From: Magnetospirillum aberrantis SpK
GTDB taxonomy: Bacteria > Pseudomonadota > Alphaproteobacteria > Rhodospirillales > Magnetospirillaceae
Assembly: GCF_011022235.1 (NCBI RefSeq)
Contig: NZ_JAAIYP010000035.1
Location: 153,749-217,748, forward strand
DNA length: 64,000 nucleotides
Direction of reading: 5' to 3'
Each line of letters opens with the position of its first letter. Position 1 is the first letter of the stretch. The translations under genes and the position numbers were made by a program. Shown here in pieces: positions 29,070-38,841 of this stretch. The notes under the pieces are model-generated. The model had not been told where the DNA came from. It made no database searches and worked only from the letters and a program-made list of their open reading frames with translations.

Positions 29070-30091
29070 CACGTTTGCTGCAAGCCATGGCCGGTGCCGA
29101 CCGGGGAGGCGCCGAAGCGTTCTTCGAGCGCCTGGCGCCCGCCCTGCAACGGGCCGGCATCGAACAACACGTGCTGATCCGGGCCAACCCGCGCCGCGCC
29201 CAAATGCTGCGGGAGGCCGGCGTGGTGGTGACCGAACTGCCCTTCGGCGGCCTTCTCGACGTCAGGACCCATCTGGGTTTCAGAAAGGCGGTGGCCGAGT
29301 TCAAGCCCAACATCGTGCTGACCTGGATGAACCGCGCCTCGCGCTTTTGCCCGCGCGGCGACTTCGTCCGCGTCGGCCGGCTGGGCGGCTATTACGACCT
29401 GAAATATTACCGCGGCGCCGACCATCTGATCGGCAACACGCCGGACATCGTCGATTGGATCGCCGCCCAGGGATGGCCCGAGGACAGGGTGCATTACGTC
29501 CCCAACTTCGTCACCGAGACCAAGGCCAAGGCGGTCAGCCGCAAGACATTCTCCACGCCCGAGGCGGCGCCGCTGATCCTGGCGTTGGGCCGGCTGCATC
29601 CCAACAAGGCGTTCGACGTGCTGATCAAGGCCCTGGCCAGCGTGCCCGAGGCCTATCTGTGGCTGGCCGGCGAAGGACCGTTGCGCGCCGAATTGGAAAC
29701 CCTGGCGGCCCGTGCCGGCGTGGTGTCGCGTGTCCGCTTTCTCGGCTGGCGCGAGGACGTCGCCAGCCTGTTCGGAGCCGCCGACATCTTCGTCTGTCCG
29801 TCTCGCCATGAACCGTTGGGCAACGTGGTGATCGAAGCCTGGGCCCAGGGTCTGCCGGTGGTCGCCGCCGCCTCGGAAGGTCCCAGCCAACTGATCGAGG
29901 ACGGCATCGACGGCATGCTGGTTCCCATCGAGGATTCGGCGGCCATGGCCTGCGCCATCAACCGGCTGATCGAGGACCGCCTGGTGGCCGCCCATGTGGG
30001 CGCCGCCGGACGCCAGGCCTATGAGGAACAGTTCACCGAAGCCGCCGTGGTCGCCCGCTACGTCGAGTTCTTCGAACGGGTCCGCCGCTGA
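29066..30091 (+). CDS. glycosyltransferase, GT4 family
   Basis: This 341-residue GT-B glycosyltransferase begins MTRLLQAMAGADRGGAEAFFERLAPALQ, the usual glycine-rich N-lobe. It has ILALGRLHPNKAFDVLIKAL, then ADIFVCPSRHEPLGNVVIEAWAQGLPVV with the conserved E-x7-E pair. The ATG overlaps the preceding stop by four bases, and the stop overlaps the asnB start by one base (TGATG). The sugar donor cannot be read from the sequence. Confidence 0.9.
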   Translation: MTRLLQAMAGADRGGAEAFFERLAPALQRAGIEQHVLIRANPRRAQMLREAGVVVTELPFGGLLDVRTHLGFRKAVAEFKPNIVLTWMNRASRFCPRGDFVRVGRLGGYYDLKYYRGADHLIGNTPDIVDWIAAQGWPEDRVHYVPNFVTETKAKAVSRKTFSTPEAAPLILALGRLHPNKAFDVLIKALASVPEAYLWLAGEGPLRAELETLAARAGVVSRVRFLGWREDVASLFGAADIFVCPSRHEPLGNVVIEAWAQGLPVVAAASEGPSQLIEDGIDGMLVPIEDSAAMACAINRLIEDRLVAAHVGAAGRQAYEEQFTEAAVVARYVEFFERVRR

Positions 30092-31845
30092 TGTGCGGCA
30101 TCGCCGGCATCGTCGCCCCCAAGGGCCAGAGCCCGGACCCGGCCTTGCTGGCGCGGCTGGCCGACGCGCTGGGCCATCGCGGTCCCGACGGGCGCGGCGA
30201 ATACCTGCGCGACAACGTCGGCATGGTCCAGACCCGGCTGGCCATCATCGACCTTGAGGGTGGTCGCCAACCGATTGTCGATGACGGCGGCCGCGCCATC
30301 GTCGCCAACGGCGAAATCTACAATTATCTGGAACTGCGTGCCGAGCTTGCGCACATCCGCTTCGCCACCGGATCGGATTGCGAGCCGCCGCTGCACCTTT
30401 ATGCCCGCGAGGGGCTGGCCTTCGTCCGCCATCTGCGCGGCATGTACGCCATGGCCATCCACGACCCTGAACAGGGCCGGGTGGTGCTGGCCCGCGACCC
30501 CTTCGGCATCAAGCCGCTTTATGTGGCCGAAGGCCCCTTCGGACTGGCCTTCGCCTCGGAACCGGCGGCGCTGGTGCGCGCCGGGCTGGTGACCGCGCGG
30601 GTCGATCCCCAGGCGCTGGGCGAACTGCTCCAGCTTCAGTTCACCTGTGGCGCCGACACCATCTTCGCCGGCATCCGCCGGGTGCTGCCGGGCGAGACCC
30701 TGGTGGTCGAGGACGGACGGGTGGTGGAATCGCGCACCTTGCCGGCCTTGCCCGAGAACGGTGCCGAACGCGGGGACGGCGAAAGTCTGTTGGAGCGGCT
30801 GGATCGGGTGCTGATGGATTCGGTGGACCTGCACCAGCGGGCCGACGTGCCCTATGGCATGTTTCTTTCCGGCGGCATCGATTCCTCGGCCCTGCTCGCC
30901 ATGATGACCCGACTCAATCCCCGTCCGGTGCTGGCCTTCACCGCCGGCTTTCCCGGAACCGGGGTGCATGACGAACGCGAACACGCCCGCACGCTGGCCC
31001 AGGCGATGGGCGCCCGCCATGTCGAGGTGGAGTTCGCCGACGACGACTTCTGGCGATTGCTGCCGAAGGTGGCTGCGGCCATGGACGATCCGGCGGCCGA
31101 TTACGCCTGTCTTCCCACCTATCTTCTGGCCGAACGGGCCCGGGCCGAGGTCAAGGTCATCCTGGCCGGTGAAGGCGGCGACGAATTGTTCGGCGGCTAT
31201 GGCCGCTATCGCGGCGCCATGCGGCCGTGGCCGTTCGCCAAGGCCATGCGGCGCAGCGGCACCTTCGACGGCCTGAACGTGCTGCGCCCGGTCCCCGCCG
31301 GCTGGCGAACCCGTTTCGCCGCCGCCGAGCGCGCCGCGCGGCGCCCCCACCACCGCTCGCGCCTTCAGGTCGCCCAGGCCACCGATTGCGCCGACTGGCT
31401 GCCCAACGACCTGCTGGTCAAGGCCGACCGCTGCCTGATGCACAACGGCGTCGAAGGCCGCGTGCCGTTCCTCGACCTGGAAATGGCCCGCTTCGCCTTC
31501 GCCTTGCCCGACAAGTGGAAGGTGCGGGGAAACACCGGCAAATGGCTGTTGCGGCGCTGGCTGGAACGCGCCCTGCCCGCCGCCCGCCCGTTCGACAAGA
31601 AACGCGGCTTCACCGTGCCGGTGGCGGAATGGATCGCCACCCGCCCCGAACTGGCCGAACTGGTGTCCCGCCAGCCGGCGGTCGAGGCCGTCGCCGACCC
31701 GGCGGCGGTGCGAAACTTGTTCCAATCCTGCGACAAGCGAACCGGCTTCGCCTGTTGGACCTTGCTGTTCTATGCCCTGTGGCATCGGATCCATGTTGAC
31801 GGAACCGCACCCGAGGGCAATGTGTTCGAGATGCTGTCGGCGTGA
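30091..31845 (+). CDS. asnB: asparagine synthase (glutamine-hydrolysing) family protein
   Basis: This is a 584-residue two-domain enzyme. The N-terminal amidotransferase begins MCGIAGIVAPKG with catalytic Cys2. The synthetase domain has the ATP PP-loop FLSGGIDSSALLAM near residue 265, LAGEGGDELFGGYGRY and the C-terminal KRGFTVPVAEWI. Because it is translationally coupled to two glycosyltransferases, it may amidate a glycan precursor rather than make free asparagine; many alphaproteobacterial glycan clusters carry such asnB copies. The basic chemistry is sure; the substrate is an inference. Confidence 0.9.
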   Translation: MCGIAGIVAPKGQSPDPALLARLADALGHRGPDGRGEYLRDNVGMVQTRLAIIDLEGGRQPIVDDGGRAIVANGEIYNYLELRAELAHIRFATGSDCEPPLHLYAREGLAFVRHLRGMYAMAIHDPEQGRVVLARDPFGIKPLYVAEGPFGLAFASEPAALVRAGLVTARVDPQALGELLQLQFTCGADTIFAGIRRVLPGETLVVEDGRVVESRTLPALPENGAERGDGESLLERLDRVLMDSVDLHQRADVPYGMFLSGGIDSSALLAMMTRLNPRPVLAFTAGFPGTGVHDEREHARTLAQAMGARHVEVEFADDDFWRLLPKVAAAMDDPAADYACLPTYLLAERARAEVKVILAGEGGDELFGGYGRYRGAMRPWPFAKAMRRSGTFDGLNVLRPVPAGWRTRFAAAERAARRPHHRSRLQVAQATDCADWLPNDLLVKADRCLMHNGVEGRVPFLDLEMARFAFALPDKWKVRGNTGKWLLRRWLERALPAARPFDKKRGFTVPVAEWIATRPELAELVSRQPAVEAVADPAAVRNLFQSCDKRTGFACWTLLFYALWHRIHVDGTAPEGNVFEMLSA

Positions 31846-31857
31846 CGGAGAATTTCC

Positions 31858-33189
31858 ATGTCCCAGACCTATGACCTGATCCTCAAGGGCGGTACCGTCG
31901 TCACGCCCAACGGCCGCGAACAGACCGACATCGGTGTTCGGGACGGCCGTATCGCCGCCTTGGGCGGGCTGTCCGGCGCCTCGGCCGAAACCGAGATCGA
32001 CGCCGGCGGTCTGCACGTCCTGCCCGGCGTCATCGACACCCAGGTGCATTTCCGCGAGCCCGGCCTTGAACACAAGGAAGACCTGGCGACCGGCACCGCC
32101 GCCGCCGCCATGGGCGGCGTGGTCGCGGTGTTCGAGATGCCCAACACCAAGCCCGGCACCACCACCGACGTCGAGTTGAAGGACAAGCTGACGCGCGCCC
32201 AGGGCCGCACCTGGACCGATCACGCCTTTTTCCTGGGCGCCGCCGCCGACAATGTCGACCATCTGGCCGAATGGGAACGCATCCCCGGCTGTGCCGGCAT
32301 CAAGGTGTTCATGGGCTCCAGCACCGGCAATTTGTTGGTCAGCGACGACGAGACCCTGGCCCGCGTGCTGGCCCAAGGTTTCCGCCGCGTCGCCGTCCAT
32401 TGCGAGGACGAATACCGCCTGATCGAGCGCAAGCAGATCGCCGAGGACGCCGGCCATCCCCGTGCCCACCATGTCTGGCGCGACGCCGAGACCGCGCTGC
32501 GCGCCACCCAGCGGCTGGTGCGGCTGGCCGAGGCGGCCAAGCGCCGGGTGCACGTCCTGCACGTCACCACCGCCGAGGAAATGGCGTACCTTTCCGAACA
32601 CAAGGATCTGGTGACGGTGGAAACCACGCCGCAACACCTGACGCTGGCCGCGCCAGAATGCTACGAACGCCTGGGCACCTATGCCCAGATGAACCCGCCG
32701 ATCCGCGAATCCCACCACCGCGCCGCGTTGTGGAAAGCCATCGCCGATGGCGTCGTCGATGTGCTGGGCAGCGACCACGCCCCCCACACCCGCGAGGAAA
32801 AGAGCAAGCCCTATCCGCAGTCGCCGTCGGGCATGACCGGGGTGCAGACCCTGGTGCCGCTGATGCTGGACCATGTCAATTCCGGCCGGCTCAGCCTGGA
32901 ACGCTTCGTCGACCTGACCTCGGCCGGACCGGCCCGCATCTACAATCTGGCGGGCAAGGGCCGCATCGCGCTGGGCTATGACGCCGACTTCACCTTGGTG
33001 GACATGAAGGCCGAGCGCACCATCACCAACCAGTGGATCGTCAGCCGCTGCGGTTGGACCCCGTTCGACGGCGCCCGCGTCACCGGCTGGCCGGTGGGAA
33101 CCATCGTGCGCGGCAATCCGGTGATGATGGACGGCCAATTGAACGGCGAACCCTCGGGCAAGCCGGTGCGCTTCCAACTGGCCTGCTGA
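31858..33189 (+). CDS. pyrC: dihydroorotase (class I, PyrC/AllB-type)
   Basis: This 443-residue amidohydrolase has metal ligands HFREPGLEHKEDL, the carbamylated-lysine region GCAGIKVFMGSS, and SDHAPHTREEKSKPY. It would close N-carbamoyl aspartate to dihydroorotate. The class I length and RPxD-like block fit dihydroorotase better than hydantoinase, though allantoinase is possible. It starts 12 bases after asnB with a GGAG site. No pyrB lies beside it in this window. An IS630 remnant begins about 100 bases after its stop. Confidence 0.88.
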   Translation: MSQTYDLILKGGTVVTPNGREQTDIGVRDGRIAALGGLSGASAETEIDAGGLHVLPGVIDTQVHFREPGLEHKEDLATGTAAAAMGGVVAVFEMPNTKPGTTTDVELKDKLTRAQGRTWTDHAFFLGAAADNVDHLAEWERIPGCAGIKVFMGSSTGNLLVSDDETLARVLAQGFRRVAVHCEDEYRLIERKQIAEDAGHPRAHHVWRDAETALRATQRLVRLAEAAKRRVHVLHVTTAEEMAYLSEHKDLVTVETTPQHLTLAAPECYERLGTYAQMNPPIRESHHRAALWKAIADGVVDVLGSDHAPHTREEKSKPYPQSPSGMTGVQTLVPLMLDHVNSGRLSLERFVDLTSAGPARIYNLAGKGRIALGYDADFTLVDMKAERTITNQWIVSRCGWTPFDGARVTGWPVGTIVRGNPVMMDGQLNGEPSGKPVRFQLAC

Positions 33190-33290
33190 TCCCGGCCGAG
33201 CTTGCGATTGACGTGTTGACCGCTCTCTTGCCGCGGCGGCGGCGGTCGAGTGATCGCGCCCGGCAAGGAAGGCCAAGCGGTTTCCGACCA

Positions 33291-33921
33291 GATCATCGCG
33301 CCTTTAATCTGAAACATGTCCGGCGTGCCTGAGATAGTTCTGGCATTCCTCGGGTGTGTCGAGATCGCAGATGCTGCCGACGGCGTCCCATAGAGCGCTG
33401 AGGGCTTTCGCGCATCCTGGGCTGACGGCACTTCCGCCAGACCTGGCGTTCATCCGCCACTTCGGCGCGCGCGGCTTCGGTGGCCAGCAGCGTTTTTTTT
33501 GACGGTGAAACCGCGGGCCTTCAAGAAACGCGATAGCGATGCGGGATGGACCTCGACGCCCCGCTCGGCACGCAGCTTCGCCGCCAGTTCCGGCATGGTA
33601 ATGTCCTCTTGCGCCTCGACCCACCGGATCAGATCGTCACCGTAAGGCGCAAGTTTGCCGCCCCCAGGAGGGCGGCCTTGCCGTGAGGGTTCCAGAGATC
33701 CAGTTGCCGCCATTCGTTGCGCGAGGCGCACACTGGTGGCCGCGCTTACCCCAAAACGCCGGGCTGCCGCCCGCCGCGTCTCACCACGCTCAATTTCCCC
33801 ATAAACCCGGACCCGAAGGTCGGCCGATAAGCCTTTGCCCATGATCCACCTCCAAGAATGGTGAATCACATCTCAGGCGTTTGGGGAATCCCTTTCGATT
33901 CAGGTTTCGCGCGCGATGCTC
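33291..33921 (-). mobile_element. internally deleted IS630-type element
   Basis: Two imperfect terminal inverted repeats can be aligned: left 33291-33315 (GATCATCGCGC...) and right 33921-33897 read inward (GAGCATCGCGC...), about 18 of 25 positions equal. Between them lies one degenerate transposase gene. At 631 bp it is several hundred bases shorter than a typical IS630 copy of roughly 1.1 kb. The right end abuts a TA, the usual IS630 target, but the left flank shows CA. It is likely a dead remnant that could still be mobilised in trans. Confidence 0.6.
33304..33842 (-). pseudogene. IS630 transposase remnant, DDE core deleted
   Basis: The N-terminal part (MGKGLSADLRVRVYGEIERG, RRAAARRFGVSAATSVRLA) is the helix-turn-helix region of IS630 transposases; its ATG at 33842 has GGAGG upstream. 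After GFTVKK the frame breaks at a run of eight A's (33493-33500 as T's on the plus strand); the next frame reads TLLATEAARAEVADERQVWR, the expected continuation. The C-terminal end (ALWDAVGSICD, TPEECQNYLRHAGHV) appears in a further frame. The central catalytic DDE segment between them is missing, so no active enzyme can be made. Confidence 0.8.
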
Positions 33922-34067
33922 TAAAGCCGCCCCCTTTCGGAAGTCAGGAACACTCTTGCGCCCCGGCCCGAACAAAATGTGTGCGCATCCCAGCCTTTTC
34001 CTTATGCACAAATCAAAGGCACTCATGATAGGATGATTACAAAAGTTGCACGCAAGGAGAGGGGCAT

Positions 34068-36050
34068 ATGGCGCGCCTGCGGATTTCAACGCTCGCTGCG
34101 GTGTTCGGCGTAGCGGTGATTGGTTGCATGCTGCTGGTCGGGGGCATGGGAGGCATGGCCCTCTCCCAACTCAAGGTAGGGGGGGCACTTTATCAGCGCA
34201 TCATTCTTGGCAAGGATCTGGTGGCCGACATCCTGCCGCCGCCGGAATACATCATCGAATCCTACCTGGAAGCGACCCTGGCGCTGAACGATCCCACCGG
34301 TTTCGCCAGCCGCCGTGCCCGTCTGCTCCAACTGCGCAAGGAATACGACGAGCGCCACGCCTTCTGGCTGGAGGCACCGCTGCCCCAACAACTGCGCGAC
34401 AAGCTGGTCCAGGAGGCACACGCCCCCGCCATCCGCTTTTATGACGAAGTGGAAAAACGGTTCCTGCCCGCCTTGGCCGCCGGCGACCACGAGGCCGCCG
34501 CCACCAGCTACGCCAAGATCAGTGCCGCCTATGCCGCGCATCGGGCGGTGATCGACGTCATCGTCGCCGAAGCCAACGCCTTGAACCAAGACATCGAACA
34601 GCAAGCGGCCGGCGACGACCGCCAGTTCGTCGCCGCCATGTGGGTGGTGGTCTTGGCCGCCCTGGCGGTGGTGGCGGGTGGTGTCGGGCTGTTGTTGCGC
34701 GGTGTCGTCGGCCCCATGGCCACCATGACGGCGGTCATGAAGCGCTTAGCGGCCGGCGACACCCAAATTGCCGTTCCCGCCGCCAACCGGCACGACGAGG
34801 TCGGCGACATGGCCGCCGCGATCCAGGTGTTCAAGGACAACGCCCTGGCAACCGAAGCCATGCGCCGGCAACAGGAAGATGACCGCGCCCGCGCCGAACG
34901 GGACAAGCGCACCGCACTGGCGACCATGGCCGACACGGTCGAACACCAGACCCGAGCCGCTGTCGAGAACGTGGCCGAACGCAGCCGCGCCATGGCCGCC
35001 AACGCCGCCGGAATGGCCCGCGCCGCCGCCTCGGTCACCAGCAGCAGCCAAAGCGTCGCCGCCGCCGCCGCCCAAGCCCTGGCCAACGCCCAAGCCGTGG
35101 CCGCCGCGTCCGAACAATTGTCGGCCTCGATCGGCGAAATCGCGGGTCAGATCGGCACCGCCCAGGCGGCCACCGCCGAAGCGGTGGAAGCCAGCGAACA
35201 GGCCGGTAATACCATCAGCGCGCTGAACGCCACCGTCGGCCGGATCGGCGAGGTCACCGAACTGATCCGCGCCATCGCCAGCCAAACCAATTTGTTGGCC
35301 CTGAACGCCACCATCGAGGCCGCCCGTGCCGGCGAAGCCGGCAAGGGCTTCGCCGTGGTCGCCGGCGAAGTCAAAAGCCTTGCCACCCAAACGGCACGGG
35401 CCACCGAAGACATTTCCACCCTGATCGCCGAGATTCAAAGCACCACCACCCAGGCGGTGGGCGCGGTCCGCCAGATCGCCCATGCCATCCGTGGCGTGGA
35501 GGTGGTTTCGACGGCGGTCGCCGGTGCCATCGAACAGCAAGGGGCCGCCACCGGTGAAATCGCCCGCAACGTGGCGCAGACCTCGGACGCCGCCCGAGAA
35601 GTGGCCTTGCGCATCGAAATCGTGTCGTCCGAAGCGGCGATCGCCGGCCAACAGGCCGAAGAAGTCAACGGCCATTCCACCGAAGTGGCCGCCAGCGTCG
35701 CCGACCTAAGCCAGACCTTGATCCGCGTCGTACGCACCGCCACCGACGACGTCGACCGACGATCCGCCCCTCGCCAAGCAATCAAGCTTGCCGCCCGTCT
35801 GCGCCATTCCCATGGCGAGACGGCATGCCGGACCATCAACCTGGGAACCGGCGGAGCCGAAATCCAGGGGTTGTTCGCCGACTGCGCCATCGCCAGCCGG
35901 GTCGAATTGATCCTTGAGGGAATACCTCCCCTGCAAGCCACAATCTGTTCGCTGGATGACGGAAACACCCACCTGTCCTTCGACAAACCCTGCGCCGACC
36001 GGCTCGACACGTTTCTGGCACGGGCGGCGGCAGGGCGGCAAGCGGCTTAG
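34068..36050 (+). CDS. methyl-accepting chemotaxis protein with C-terminal PilZ domain
   Basis: This 660-residue receptor has TM1 (about 7-29), a helical periplasmic domain (about 35-183), TM2 (about 187-208), HAMP, an MA domain with [20 protein letters not shown] near residue 410, and then a PilZ domain (about 560-655). PilZ shows RSAPR (RxxxR) and NLGTGGAEI; the usual serine of (D/N)xSxxG is replaced by Gly. It should bind cyclic di-GMP, as known for MCP-PilZ proteins of Azospirillum. AAGGAG precedes the ATG by 9 bases. An IS630 remnant ends about 150 bases upstream. Confidence 0.88.
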   Translation: MARLRISTLAAVFGVAVIGCMLLVGGMGGMALSQLKVGGALYQRIILGKDLVADILPPPEYIIESYLEATLALNDPTGFASRRARLLQLRKEYDERHAFWLEAPLPQQLRDKLVQEAHAPAIRFYDEVEKRFLPALAAGDHEAAATSYAKISAAYAAHRAVIDVIVAEANALNQDIEQQAAGDDRQFVAAMWVVVLAALAVVAGGVGLLLRGVVGPMATMTAVMKRLAAGDTQIAVPAANRHDEVGDMAAAIQVFKDNALATEAMRRQQEDDRARAERDKRTALATMADTVEHQTRAAVENVAERSRAMAANAAGMARAAASVTSSSQSVAAAAAQALANAQAVAAASEQLSASIGEIAGQIGTAQAATAEAVEASEQAGNTISALNATVGRIGEVTELIRAIASQTNLLALNATIEAARAGEAGKGFAVVAGEVKSLATQTARATEDISTLIAEIQSTTTQAVGAVRQIAHAIRGVEVVSTAVAGAIEQQGAATGEIARNVAQTSDAAREVALRIEIVSSEAAIAGQQAEEVNGHSTEVAASVADLSQTLIRVVRTATDDVDRRSAPRQAIKLAARLRHSHGETACRTINLGTGGAEIQGLFADCAIASRVELILEGIPPLQATICSLDDGNTHLSFDKPCADRLDTFLARAAAGRQAA

Positions 36051-36133
36051 CCTCCTTCCACGGTGGTTGATTCCTTTCCATCTGTGCGGCCAGAATGGAC
36101 CCTTGCATTCCCTTCCGGCCGCAAAGGACCGCC

Positions 36134-37573
36134 GTGAGCTCACTGCCCATCATCTTGGTCGTCGACGATGAACGACAGTCGCAAGAGGCCCTTCGCCGCG
36201 TTCTTTCCGACGAATTCCGGGTGCTGACCGCGTCCAACGCCAGCGAGGCGGAAACCGTGCTGTCCAGCGAGATGGTGCACGCCATCCTGTGCGACCAGCG
36301 CATGCCCGGCACCCAGGGGGTCGAGTTCCTGAAATCGGTGCGCGAACGCTGGCCCGACCCGGTGCGCATGATCATCTCGGGTTACACCGCATCCGAAGAC
36401 ATCATCGCCGGCATCAACGAAGCCGGCATCTACCAATACATCACCAAGCCGTGGGAACCGGACGATCTGGTACGCACCATCAAGGAGGCCCTGACCCTTC
36501 TTGAACTGCAACAGGCCAACGCCAGCGCCTCGCTCGACCTCAAGATGGCGCCGGCCGCCCTGGAAACCGCCGTCGCGACCAAGACCACCTCGCTCAGGCG
36601 CGCCCATCATTTCGACCGCATCGTCCACCATGCCAAAAGCCCGCTGGCCGACATCATCGACATGGCCGGGCGGGTGGCGGCCTTCGACATCTCGGTGCTG
36701 ATCACCGGCGAATCGGGCACCGGCAAGGAATTGCTGGCCCGCGCCATCCACTACAACTCACCGCGCGGCGACAAGCCGTTCGTGGTGGAAAACTGTGGCG
36801 CCCTGCCCGACCAATTGCTGGAATCCGAGCTTTTCGGCTGTAAGAAAGGGGCTTTCACCGGCGCCTATGAAGACCGTATCGGCCTGTTCGAACAGGCCAA
36901 CGGCGGCACCATCTTCCTGGACGAGATCGGCGAGACCTCGCCCGCCTTCCAGGTCAAGCTGTTGCGCGTGCTGCAAGAAGGTGAAATCCGCCCCTTGGGC
37001 GCCCGCCTGACCCGCAAGGTGGACGTGCGCGTTATCGCCGCCACCAACCGCACCCTTGAGGACGAAGTGCGCGAAAAGCATTTCCGCCGCGACCTCTATT
37101 ACCGTCTGGCGGCTTTTCCGCTGCATATCCCGCCGTTGCGCGAACGGCCCATGGACATCCACCTGTTGGCGGAACGGCTGTTGGCGGAAACCCGCAAGGG
37201 TTTTGGCAAGCCCGTCCGCGCCTTTTCCGACGACGCGCTGGCGGTGTTGAAATCCTACGACTGGCCGGGCAACGTGCGCGAGTTGCAAAACGAAATCCAG
37301 CGCATGGTGGCCCTGGCCGAAACCGACATGCTGGAACTGGAGCTGGTCAGCCCACGTATCCGGGCCCGCGCTTGTCCCGGAGGCCGCGCCATCGCCGAAT
37401 CCCACCAGCGCCGAACGCTCAAGGATCAGGTCGAAGCGCTGGAAGCCCAGATTTTGGGCGACGCGCTGACCCGGCATCGCTGGAACATCAGCCGAGTGGC
37501 CGACGAATTGGGACTGTCGCGCGTCGGTTTGCGCGCCAAGCTGAACCGCTACGGACTGGAGCGCACCGGGTGA
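36134..37573 (+). CDS. sigma-54-dependent response regulator, HupR/HoxA-like
   Basis: This is a 479-residue NtrC-family activator. The receiver domain (1-120) has VVDDE, phosphoacceptor Asp in [11 protein letters not shown] and ITKPWEP. The AAA+ domain (about 165-395) has GESGTGKE Walker A, GAFTGA for sigma-54 contact and [12 protein letters not shown] Fis-type HTH closes the C-terminus. The linker ([14 protein letters not shown]) and neighbour kinase resemble the hydrogenase regulators HupR/HupT. The start is GTG 36134 with AAAGGA just upstream. The stop overlaps the kinase start (GTGA). No hydrogenase genes are nearby, so the target is open. Confidence 0.88.
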   Translation: MSSLPIILVVDDERQSQEALRRVLSDEFRVLTASNASEAETVLSSEMVHAILCDQRMPGTQGVEFLKSVRERWPDPVRMIISGYTASEDIIAGINEAGIYQYITKPWEPDDLVRTIKEALTLLELQQANASASLDLKMAPAALETAVATKTTSLRRAHHFDRIVHHAKSPLADIIDMAGRVAAFDISVLITGESGTGKELLARAIHYNSPRGDKPFVVENCGALPDQLLESELFGCKKGAFTGAYEDRIGLFEQANGGTIFLDEIGETSPAFQVKLLRVLQEGEIRPLGARLTRKVDVRVIAATNRTLEDEVREKHFRRDLYYRLAAFPLHIPPLRERPMDIHLLAERLLAETRKGFGKPVRAFSDDALAVLKSYDWPGNVRELQNEIQRMVALAETDMLELELVSPRIRARACPGGRAIAESHQRRTLKDQVEALEAQILGDALTRHRWNISRVADELGLSRVGLRAKLNRYGLERTG

Positions 37574-38841
37574 GCGACCAGGACTTCGCCGCAGCCCAGG
37601 AGATCGCCTGGATCGAGGTGATCAAGAAGATGGAGGAGGTCTATTCCGACCTCATCTCCTATGAAGTCGAGTTGGAAGAAAAGAACTCGGCGCTTGAGGA
37701 GGCGCAACGCTTCATCACCTCGGTACTGTCGTCGGTGTCCGACATCCTGGTGGTCTGCGACCAGCGCGGCGCCATCCAGCAAGTCAATCTGGCCTTCCTG
37801 CGGCTCACCGACATCGCCGAAGTGGATCTGCTGGGCCAGCCGGTGGACGACCTGTTGGCCGAGGAGGTCGGCCCCCTCAGCTATTGGCTGGAGGCCGGTC
37901 CCGGCAACGACCGCGAAGTCCGCTTCAAGCTTCGCGACGGCGGCGTTTCCGAGCCGGTGGCGCTGACCTGCGCCACGCTTCTGGACCACCGCGGGTTGCC
38001 GGCGGGCATGGTGCTGACCGGGCGGCCGGTGGGCGAGTTGCGCCGCGCCTACGAGGCGTTGAAACGTGCCCAGGCACAGTTGGTGCAACAAGAGAAGATG
38101 GCGTCATTGGGCCGGCTGATCGCCGGGGTCGCCCACGAACTCAACAACCCCATCAGCTTCATCGTCGGCAATGTCCATGTGTTGTCCAAGTATCGTGAGC
38201 GCCTGGAAACCTATCTGGCGGCTGTGCATGGCGGCGCCAGCGCCGCCGAACGCGAGGCGGCGCGCGGCACCTTGCGCATCGACGCCATGATGGACGACCT
38301 GCCCGACCTGATCGAAGGCACGCGAGAGGGCGCGCAGCGCGTCGCCGACATCGTCAAATCCTTGAAGCGGCTTTCTTTCTCGGACGCCGGGGCGGCCCAA
38401 CCGGTACCGTTGGCGGAACTGACGCGCAAGGCGGTGCAATGGGCCGTCAAGGGACGCAACAGCGCCTCCACCATCGTCCAGGAGATTCCCGACGATCTGG
38501 AGGCCTTGGGCCGAGCCGGCCAGATTCATCAAGTCCTGGTCAATCTGGTGGAGAACGCGCTGGACGCGGTGGCCGACCTCCCCACCGGCCGGGTAGAGGT
38601 CAGAGGGCAGCAAACGAAAGCCATGGCGGTAATCGAGGTCGCCGACAACGGCTCCGGCATCGCCGAGGCCGACTTGTCCAAGGTGTTCGACCCGTTCTTC
38701 ACCACCAAGCCGGTGGGACAGGGAACCGGATTGGGATTGTGGATTTCCTACGGCATCGTGCGCGACCACGGCGGCATGCTTGAGGCGGAGAACCGCCCCG
38801 GCGGCGGTGCCTTGTTCCGCATGACGTTGCCGCGAGATTAG
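37570..38841 (+). CDS. soluble PAS histidine kinase, HupT-like
   Basis: This 423-residue kinase has no membrane segment. An N-terminal coiled-coil (KKMEEVYSDLISYEVELEEK) leads to a PAS domain (about 55-165), then the phosphoacceptor box MASLGRLIAGVAHELNNPIS, NLVENALDAVADL (N), DNGSGIAEADL (G1), FDPFFTTK (F) and GQGTGLGLWISYG (G2). The GTG start overlaps the regulator stop. HELNNPI-type boxes and this layout match HupT. It would phosphorylate the adjacent regulator. It overlaps the converging kinase gene by four bases at the end. Confidence 0.88.
   Translation: MSDQDFAAAQEIAWIEVIKKMEEVYSDLISYEVELEEKNSALEEAQRFITSVLSSVSDILVVCDQRGAIQQVNLAFLRLTDIAEVDLLGQPVDDLLAEEVGPLSYWLEAGPGNDREVRFKLRDGGVSEPVALTCATLLDHRGLPAGMVLTGRPVGELRRAYEALKRAQAQLVQQEKMASLGRLIAGVAHELNNPISFIVGNVHVLSKYRERLETYLAAVHGGASAAEREAARGTLRIDAMMDDLPDLIEGTREGAQRVADIVKSLKRLSFSDAGAAQPVPLAELTRKAVQWAVKGRNSASTIVQEIPDDLEALGRAGQIHQVLVNLVENALDAVADLPTGRVEVRGQQTKAMAVIEVADNGSGIAEADLSKVFDPFFTTKPVGQGTGLGLWISYGIVRDHGGMLEAENRPGGGALFRMTLPRD

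Noticed and set aside
30058..33276. 1,072-codon open frame on the minus strand across asnB and the dihydroorotase
   Set aside because: It runs antisense to two well-supported genes and has low-complexity composition typical of shadow frames.
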